64,000 bases of DNA from NCBI GenBank assembly GCA_039105265.1, contig JAPFFF010000030.1:1695927-1759926 (forward strand). The letters run 5' to 3'. Under the pieces are notes generated by a model. That model made no database searches. It worked only from the letters and a program-made list of their open reading frames with translations, and was not told the origin of the DNA. The DNA is from Tritrichomonas musculus (lineage: Eukaryota; Parabasalia; Tritrichomonadida; Tritrichomonadidae). A program made the position numbers and the translations under genes. Shown piece after piece: positions 55,085-64,000 of this stretch; the first letter of the stretch is position 1; each line of letters begins with the position of its first letter.

Positions 55085-55332
55085 TTAAGGTACAAATCCA
55101 GTACGTTTAGTAACCGCAATTTTTTTTGACATTCTCAAAGAATAAGATGACATGTTAAATAAAAAAAGATTATTTTCATTCATTTCATATAACATGTCAT
55201 AATGTCTATTTAAATTGTAAAATAAGTGTCAAAAACAAACCTAGTCAATTTAAACTTTTTCAGAGACATGCAACTATTCAAATAATAAACGTTCTCCTAT
55301 TCAAAAAATAACGTACTGGATTTGTACCTTAA
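55085..55332. mobile_element. TTAA-flanked MITE
   Basis: GGTACAAATCCAGTACGTT at the left end (55089 on) and the exact inverse AACGTACTGGATTTGTACC at the right end (to 55328) are both bordered by TTAA. The core is 240 bp and has no open frame. An inner inverted pair (GACATGTTA near 55150, TAACATGTC near 55190) lies inside. TTAA duplications are characteristic of piggyBac-type elements, so this is a piggyBac-type MITE candidate; the family is inferred from the flanks only. Confidence 0.72.
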
Positions 55333-55800
55333 ATTAAAATACCTTTTGTTTTATTTCTTTTTTTCAAAAAACGTGGAACGAATGAATATGAAAAAAAAAA
55401 TAATTAATAGTATAATTTCCTTGCTTTAAATTAAAAGCAAATTTAACAATAAAATTCTTTTTTGAAATAATATTATTATGATATAATTATCATTATTTTT
55501 TTCGATTCATGCCCTAGGCTTTTAAAATATTTTTAAACATTTTTTAAAATTTTGGAATCGATATGATTCAAATCCTATCAACAAAAAATTTTGTCATACT
55601 TTTACCAAAAAAATCAGTTGAAATGATGGTAAAACCAAATATATATATTGTTATATATCTTTTTGCCTTAAATCCAGATTGGATGGCAGAAAAAAATATG
55701 AAATTATGAAATTTCTTTATTTTTGTGAGTACTCATTGAATTAGAGGATTGAATTGAGAATTTAACTCATTTATAGAATATTAAAATTATTATTATTGAA
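55333..55800. other. AT-rich DNA flanking the satellite array
   Basis: This single-copy AT-rich stretch separates the TTAA-flanked element from the tandem array. No gene or RNA was recognised. Confidence 0.55.
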
Positions 55801-58800
55801 AATTAAAAATATCAACAACATTTGAAACTCTCATTCAGCATATTTCAACAAACACACAAAATTAAAAATATCAACAACATTTGAAACTCTCATTCAGCAT
55901 ATTTCAACAAACACACAAAATTAAAAATATCAACAACATTTGAAACTCTCATTCAGCATATTTCAAACAAACACACAAAATTAAAAATATCAACAACATT
56001 TGAAACTCTCATTCAGCATATTTCAACAAACACACAAAATTAAAAATATCAACAACATTTGAAACTCTCATTCAGCATATTTCAACAAACACACAAAATT
56101 AAAAATATCAACAACATTTGAAACTCTCATTCAGCATATTTCAACAAACACACAAAATTAAAAATATCAACAACATTTGAAACTCTCATTCAGCATATTT
56201 CAACAAACACACAAAATTAAAAATATCAACAACATTTGAAACTCTCATTCAGCATATTTCAACAAACACACAAAATTAAAAATATCAACAACATTTGAAA
56301 CTCTCATTCAGCATATTTCATTTAGCATATTTCAAACAAACACACAAAATTAAAAATATCAACAACATTTGAAACTCTCATTCAGCATATTTCAACAAAC
56401 ACACAAAATTAAAAATATCAACAACATTTGAAACTCTCATTCAGCATATTTCAACAAACACACAAAATTAAAAATATCAACAACATTTGAAACTCTCATT
56501 CAGCATATTTCAACAAACACACAAAATTAAAAATATCAACAACATTTGAAACTCTCATTCAGCATATTTCAACAAACACACAAAATTAAAAATATCAACA
56601 ACATTTGAAACTCTCATTCAGCATATTTCAACAAACACACAAAATTAAAAATATCAACAACATTTGAAACTCTCATTCAGCATATTTCAACAAACACACA
56701 AAATTAAAAATATCAACAACATTTGAAACTCTCATTCAGCATATTTCAACAAACACACAAAATTAAAAATATCAACAACATTTGAAACTCTCATTCAGCA
56801 TATTTCAACAAACACACAAAATTAAAAATATCAACAACATTTGAAACTCTCATTCAGCATATTTCAACAAACACACAAAATTAAAAATATCAACAACATT
56901 TGAAACTCTCATTCAGCATATTTCAACAAACACACAAAATTAAAAATATCAACAACATTTGAAACTCTCATTCAGCATATTTCATTTAGCATATTTCAAA
57001 CAAACACACAAAATTAAAAATATCAACAACATTTGAAACTCTCATTCAGCATATTTCAACAAACACACAAAATTAAAAATATCAACAACATTTGAAACTC
57101 TCATTCAGCATATTTCAACAAACACACAAAATTAAAAATATCAACAACATTTGAAACTCTCATTCAGCATATTTCAACAAACACACAAAATTAAAAATAT
57201 CAACAACATTTGAAACTCTCATTCAGCATATTTCAACAAACACACAAAATTAAAAATATCAACAACATTTGAAACTCTCATTCAGCATATTTCAACAAAC
57301 ACACAAAATTAAAAATATCAACAACATTTGAAACTCTCATTCAGCATATTTCAACAAACACACAAAATTAAAAATATCAACAACATTTGAAACTCTCATT
57401 CAGCATATTTCAACAAACACACAAAATTAAAAATATCAACAACATTTGAAACTCTCATTCAGCATATTTCAACAAACACACAAAATTAAAAATATCAACA
57501 ACATTTGAAACTCTCATTCAGCATATTTCAACAAACACACAAAATTAAAAATATCAACAACATTTGAAACTCTCATTCAGCATATTTCAACAAACACACA
57601 AAATTAAAAATATCAACAACATTTGAAACTCTCATTCAGCATATTTCAACAAACACACAAAATTAAAAATATCAACAACATTTGAAACTCTCATTCAGCA
57701 TATTTCAACAAACACACAAAATTAAAAATATCAACAACATTTGAAACTCTCATTCAGCATATTTCAACAAACACACAAAATTAAAAATATCAACAACATT
57801 TGAAACTCTCATTCAGCATATTTCAACAAACACACAAAATTAAAAATATCAACAACATTTGAAACTCTCATTCAGCATATTTCAACAAACACACAAAATT
57901 AAAAATATCAACAACATTTGAAACTCTCATTCAGCATATTTCAACAAACACACAAAATTAAAAATATCAACAACATTTGAAACTCTCATTCAGCATATTT
58001 CAACAAACACACAAAATTAAAAATATCAACAACATTTGAAACTCTCATTCAGCATATTTCAACAAACACACAAAATTAAAAATATCAACAACATTTGAAA
58101 CTCTCATTCAGCATATTTCAACAAACACACAAAATTAAAAATATCAACAACATTTGAAACTCTCATTCAGCATATTTCAACAAACACACAAAATTAAAAA
58201 TATCAACAACATTTGAAACTCTCATTCAGCATATTTCAACAAACACACAAAATTAAAAATATCAACAACATTTGAAACTCTCATTCAGCATATTTCAACA
58301 AACACACAAAATTAAAAATATCAACAACATTTGAAACTCTCATTCAGCATATTTCAACAAACACACAAAATTAAAAATATCAACAACATTTGAAACTCTC
58401 ATTCAGCATATTTCAACAAACACACAAAATTAAAAATATCAACAACATTTGAAACTCTCATTCAGCATATTTCAACAAACACACAAAATTAAAAATATCA
58501 ACAACATTTGAAACTCTCATTCAGCATATTTCAACAAACACACAAAATTAAAAATATCAACAACATTTGAAACTCTCATTCAGCATATTTCAACAAACAC
58601 ACAAAATTAAAAATATCAACAACATTTGAAACTCTCATTCAGCATATTTCATTTAGCATATTTCAAACAAACACACAAAATTAAAAATATCAACAACATT
58701 TGAAACTCTCATTCAGCATATTTCAACAAACACACAAAATTAAAAATATCAACAACATTTGAAACTCTCATTCAGCATATTTCAACAAACACACAAAATT

Positions 58801-61800
58801 AAAAATATCAACAACATTTGAAACTCTAATTCAGCATATTTCAACAAACACACAAAATTAAAAATATCAACAACATTTGAAACTCTCATTCAGCATATTT
58901 CAACAAACACACAAAATTAAAAATATCAACAACATTTGAAACTCTAATTCAGCATATTTCAACAAACACACAAAATTAAAAATATCAACAACATTTGAAA
59001 CTCTCATTCAGCATATTTCAACAAACACACAAAATTAAAAATATCAACAACATTTGAAACTCTCATTCAGCATATTTCAACAAACACACAAAATTAAAAA
59101 TATCAACAACATTTGAAACTCTCATTCAGCATATTTCAACAAACACACAAAATTAAAAATATCAACAACATTTGAAACTCTCATTCAGCATATTTCAACA
59201 AACACACAAAATTAAAAATATCAACAACATTTGAAACTCTCATTCTCATTCAGCATATTTCAACAAACACACAAAATTAAAAATATCAACAACATTTGAA
59301 ACTCTCATTCAGCATATTTCAACAAACACACAAAATTAAAAATATCAACAACATTTGAAACTCTCATTCAGCATATTTCAACAAACACACAAAATTAAAA
59401 ATATCAACAACATTTGAAACTCTCATTCAGCATATTTCAACAAACACACAAAATTAAAAATATCAACAACATTTGAAACTCTCATTCAGCATATTTCAAC
59501 AAACACACAAAATTAAAAATATCAACAACATTTGAAACTCTCATTCAGCATATTTCAACAAACACACAAAATTAAAAATATCAACAACATTTGAAACTCT
59601 CATTCAGCATATTTCAACAAACACACAAAATTAAAAATATCAACAACATTTGAAACTCTCATTCAGCATATTTCAACAAACACACAAAATTAAAAATATC
59701 AACAACATTTGAAACTCTCATTCAGCATATTTCAACAAACACACAAAATTAAAAATATCAACAACATTTGAAACTCTCATTCAGCATATTTCAACAAACA
59801 CACAAAATTAAAAATATCAACAACATTTGAAACTCTCATTCAGCATATTTCAACAAACACACAAAATTAAAAATATCAACAACATTTGAAACTCTCATTC
59901 AGCATATTTCAACAAACACACAAAATTAAAAATATCAACAACATTTGAAACTCTCATTCAGCATATTTCATTTAGCATATTTCAAACAAACACACAAAAT
60001 TAAAAATATCAACAACATTTGAAACTCTCATTCAGCATATTTCAACAAACACACAAAATTAAAAATATCAACAACATTTGAAACTCTCATTCAGCATATT
60101 TCAACAAACACACAAAATTAAAAATATCAACAACATTTGAAACTCTCATTCAGCATATTTCAACAAACACACAAAATTAAAAATATCAACAACATTTGAA
60201 ACTCTCATTCAGCATATTTCAACAAACACACAAAATTAAAAATATCAACAACATTTGAAACTCTCATTCAGCATATTTCAACAAACACACAAAATTAAAA
60301 ATATCAACAACATTTGAAACTCTCATTCAGCATATTTCAACAAACACACAAAATTAAAAATATCAACAACATTTGAAACTCTCATTCAGCATATTTCAAC
60401 AAACACACAAAATTAAAAATATCAACAACATTTGAAACTCTCATTCAGCATATTTCAACAAACACACAAAATTAAAAATATCAACAACATTTGAAACTCT
60501 CATTCAGCATATTTCAACAAACACACAAAATTAAAAATATCAACAACATTTGAAACTCTCATTCAGCATATTTCAACAAACACACAAAATTAAAAATATC
60601 AACAACATTTGAAACTCTCATTCAGCATATTTAGCATATTTCAAACAAACACACAAAATTAAAAATATCAACAACATTTGAAACTCTCATTCAGCATATT
60701 TCAACAAACACACAAAATTAAAAATATCAACAACATTTGAAACTCTCATTCAGCATATTTCAACAAACACACAAAATTAAAAATATCAACAACATTTGAA
60801 ACTCTCATTCAGCATATTTCAACAAACACACAAAATTAAAAATATCAACAACATTTGAAACTCTCATTCAGCATATTTCAACAAACACACAAAATTAAAA
60901 ATATCAACAACATTTGAAACTCTCATTCAGCATATTTCAACAAACACACAAAATTAAAAATATCAACAACATTTGAAACTCTCATTCAGCATATTTCAAC
61001 AAACACACAAAATTAAAAATATCAACAACATTTGAAACTCTCATTCAGCATATTTCAACAAACACACAAAATTAAAAATATCAACAACATTTGAAACTCT
61101 CATTCAGCATATTTCAACAAACACACAAAATTAAAAATATCAACAACATTTGAAACTCTCATTCAGCATATTTCAACAAACACACAAAATTAAAAATATC
61201 AACAACATTTGAAACTCTCATTCAGCATATTTCAACAAACACACAAAATTAAAAATATCAACAACATTTGAAACTCTCATTCAGCATATTTCAACAAACA
61301 CACAAAATTAAAAATATCAACAACATTTGAAACTCTCATTCAGCATATTTCATTTAGCATATTTCAACAAACACACAAAATTAAAAATATCAACAACATT
61401 TGAAACTCTCATTCAGCATATTTCAACAAACACACAAAATTAAAAATATCAACAACATTTGAAACTCTCATTCAGCATATTTCAACAAACACACAAAATT
61501 AAAAATATCAACAACATTTGAAACTCTCATTCAGCATATTTCAACAAACACACAAAATTAAAAATATCAACAACATTTGAAACTCTCATTCAGCATATTT
61601 CAACAAACACACAAAATTAAAAATATCAACAACATTTGAAACTCTCATTCAGCATATTTCAACAAACACACAAAATTAAAAATATCAACAACATTTGAAA
61701 CTCTCATTCAGCATATTTCAACAAACACACAAAATTAAAAATATCAACAACATTTGAAACTCTCATTCAGCATATTTCAACAAACACACAAAATTAAAAA

Positions 61801-64000
61801 TATCAACAACATTTGAAACTCTCATTCAGCATATTTCAACAAACACACAAAATTAAAAATATCAACAACATTTGAAACTCTCATTCAGCATATTTCAACA
61901 AACACACAAAATTAAAAATATCAACAACATTTGAAACTCTCATTCAGCATATTTCAACAAACACACAAAATTAAAAATATCAACAACATTTGAAACTCTC
62001 ATTCAGCATATTTCAACAAACACACAAAATTAAAAATATCAACAACATTTGAAACTCTCATTCAGCATATTTCAACAAACACACAAAATTAAAAATATCA
62101 ACAACATTTGAAACTCTCATTCAGCATATTTCAACAAACACACAAAATTAAAAATATCAACAACATTTGAAACTCTCATTCAGCATATTTCAACAAACAC
62201 ACAAAATTAAAAATATCAACAACATTTGAAACTCTCATTCAGCATATTTCAACAAACACACAAAATTAAAAATATCAACAACATTTGAAACTCTCATTCA
62301 GCATATTTCAACAAACACACAAAATTAAAAATATCAACAACATTTGAAACTCTCATTCAGCATATTTCAACAAACACACAAAATTAAAAATATCAACAAC
62401 ATTTGAAACTCTCATTCAGCATATTTCATTTAGCATATTTCAAACAAACACACAAAATTAAAAATATCAACAACATTTGAAACTCTCATTCAGCATATTT
62501 CAACAAACACACAAAATTAAAAATATCAACAACATTTGAAACTCTCATTCAGCATATTTCAACAAACACACAAAATTAAAAATATCAACAACATTTGAAA
62601 CTCTCATTCAGCATATTTCAACAAACACACAAAATTAAAAATATCAACAACATTTGAAACTCTCATTCAGCATATTTCAACAAACACACAAAATTAAAAA
62701 TATCAACAACATTTGAAACTCTCATTCAGCATATTTCAACAAACACACAAAATTAAAAATATCAACAACATTTGAAACTCTCATTCAGCATATTTCAACA
62801 AACACACAAAATTAAAAATATCAACAACATTTGAAACTCTCATTCAGCATATTTCAACAAACACACAAAATTAAAAATATCAACAACATTTGAAACTCTC
62901 ATTCAGCATATTTCAACAAACACACAAAATTAAAAATATCAACAACATTTGAAACTCTCATTCAGCATATTTCAACAAACACACAAAATTAAAAATATCA
63001 ACAACATTTGAAACTCTCATTCAGCATATTTCAACAAACACACAAAATTAAAAATATCAACAACATTTGAAACTCTCATTCAGCATATTTCAACAAACAC
63101 ACAAAATTAAAAATATCAACAACATTTGAAACTCTCATTCAGCATATTTCAACAAACACACAAAATTAAAAATATCAACAACATTTGAAACTCTCATTCA
63201 GCATATTTCATTTAGCATATTTCAAACAAACACACAAAATTAAAAATATCAACAACATTTGAAACTCTCATTCAGCATATTTCAACAAACACACAAAATT
63301 AAAAATATCAACAACATTTGAAACTCTCATTCAGCATATTTCAACAAACACACAAAATTAAAAATATCAACAACATTTGAAACTCTCATTCAGCATATTT
63401 CAACAAACACACAAAATTAAAAATATCAACAACATTTGAAACTCTCATTCAGCATATTTCAACAAACACACAAAATTAAAAATATCAACAACATTTGAAA
63501 CTCTCATTCAGCATATTTCAACAAACACACAAAATTAAAAATATCAACAACATTTGAAACTCTCATTCAGCATATTTCAACAAACACACAAAATTAAAAA
63601 TATCAACAACATTTGAAACTCTCATTCAGCATATTTCAACAAACACACAAAATTAAAAATATCAACAACATTTGAAACTCTCATTCAGCATATTTCAACA
63701 AACACACAAAATTAAAAATATCAACAACATTTGAAACTCTCATTCAGCATATTTCAACAAACACACAAAATTAAAAATATCAACAACATTTGAAACTCTC
63801 ATTCAGCATATTTCAACAAACACACAAAATTAAAAATATCAACAACATTTGAAACTCTCATTCAGCATATTTCAACAAACACACAAAATTAAAAATATCA
63901 ACAACATTTGAAACTCTCATTCAGCATATTCATTTAGCATATTTCAACAAACACACAAAATTAAAAATATCAACAACATTTGAAACTCTCATTCAGCATA
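55801..64000. repeat. 59-bp satellite tandem array, about 136 copies, open at window end
   Basis: A 59-bp unit beginning AATTAAAAATATCAACAACA and containing CTCTCATTCAGCATATTTCA and CAAACACACAA is repeated head to tail without interruption for 8.2 kb and runs past the window edge. Copies are nearly identical. Variants: a longer unit of about 73-74 bp, with an extra CATTTAGCATATTT-like block, near 56321, 56985, 58652, 59971, 61353, 62429, 63211 and 63933, and a related shorter expansion (about 69 bp) near 60630; a 6-bp duplication near 59244; CTCTAATTCAG at about 58826 and 58944; and an extra A in the third unit. The unit length is not a multiple of three, so it does not encode a repeat protein. 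The homogeneity implies unequal exchange or gene conversion. The role is unknown (centromeric, subtelomeric or inert). Confidence 0.97.

Noticed and set aside
55801-64000. The regular array as a CRISPR locus
   Set aside because: The units are identical head to tail with no unique spacers, and the rest of the window is eukaryotic.
1-64000. Virus-like elements such as Polintons or retroelements
   Set aside because: No reverse transcriptase, integrase, capsid, protein-primed polymerase or long terminal repeats were recognised; all mobile elements seen are short non-coding inverted-repeat types.

Overview
The window looks like nuclear DNA of a trichomonad (Parabasalia), most likely a Tritrichomonas foetus-like species; the genus is inferred from content, not searched. 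The DNA is very AT-rich, every intact gene is one long uninterrupted reading frame in the standard code with no intron needed, and the gene content fits this group: tyrosine-kinase-like protein kinases carrying Sel1, RCC1 or discoidin-type modules, a saposin-like secreted peptide, a tetraspanin, short two-repeat Myb proteins, Ras remnants and many small inverted-repeat elements.

Layout. 0.4-2.8 kb: a gene remnant, then a kinase with Sel1-like repeats and an LRR-like tail (minus). 3.2-5.9 kb: a saposin-like secreted protein and a single-pass surface protein (minus). 6.9-11.6 kb: a CHD-type chromatin remodeller that also carries a C-terminal FYRN/FYRC module (plus). 11.8-12.95 kb: a nested pair of MITE-like elements and a third inverted-repeat element. 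13-18.7 kb: an 1889-residue surface protein (minus). 20.5-23.7 kb: a condensation-type acyltransferase and a broken Sel1-kinase gene with a MITE inserted in it (plus). 23.7-30 kb: topoisomerase III, a small coiled-coil protein, tRNA-Arg and a kinase ending in two discoidin-like domains (minus). 32.3-35.1 kb: an amylosucrase pseudogene and a ZNF598/Hel2-like RING zinc-finger protein (plus). 35.4-44.3 kb: a double-hairpin element, a tetraspanin, an RCC1-kinase with a GC-rich kinase domain, and a kinase with about 18 Sel1 units (minus). 45.3-51.5 kb: a BTBD9-like protein and a broken partial copy of its discoidin domain, tRNA-Ser, a GrpB-family protein, a Myb protein and two Ras-like pseudogenes. 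52.1-54.5 kb: a prominin-like five-pass membrane protein. 54.65-55.33 kb: a degenerate tRNA-Glu-like gene, a GC-rich hairpin and a TTAA-flanked MITE. From 55.8 kb to the end of the window there is an uninterrupted satellite array of a 59-bp unit, about 136 copies, punctuated by a 74-bp variant.

How the genes relate. There is no operon-like logic. The common thread is signalling and surface contact: four intact kinases and one broken kinase, each with a different accessory module, plus a BTB protein that shares its tandem discoidin-like module with one of the kinases. Secreted or membrane proteins make up the second group. Three genes look bacterial in affinity (amylosucrase, GrpB/GNAT-like protein, condensation-type acyltransferase) and are candidates for lateral transfer. 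Several stretches record gene decay and small-transposon activity. Some open frames begin only at a TTG; for those I moved the start to the first in-frame ATG.
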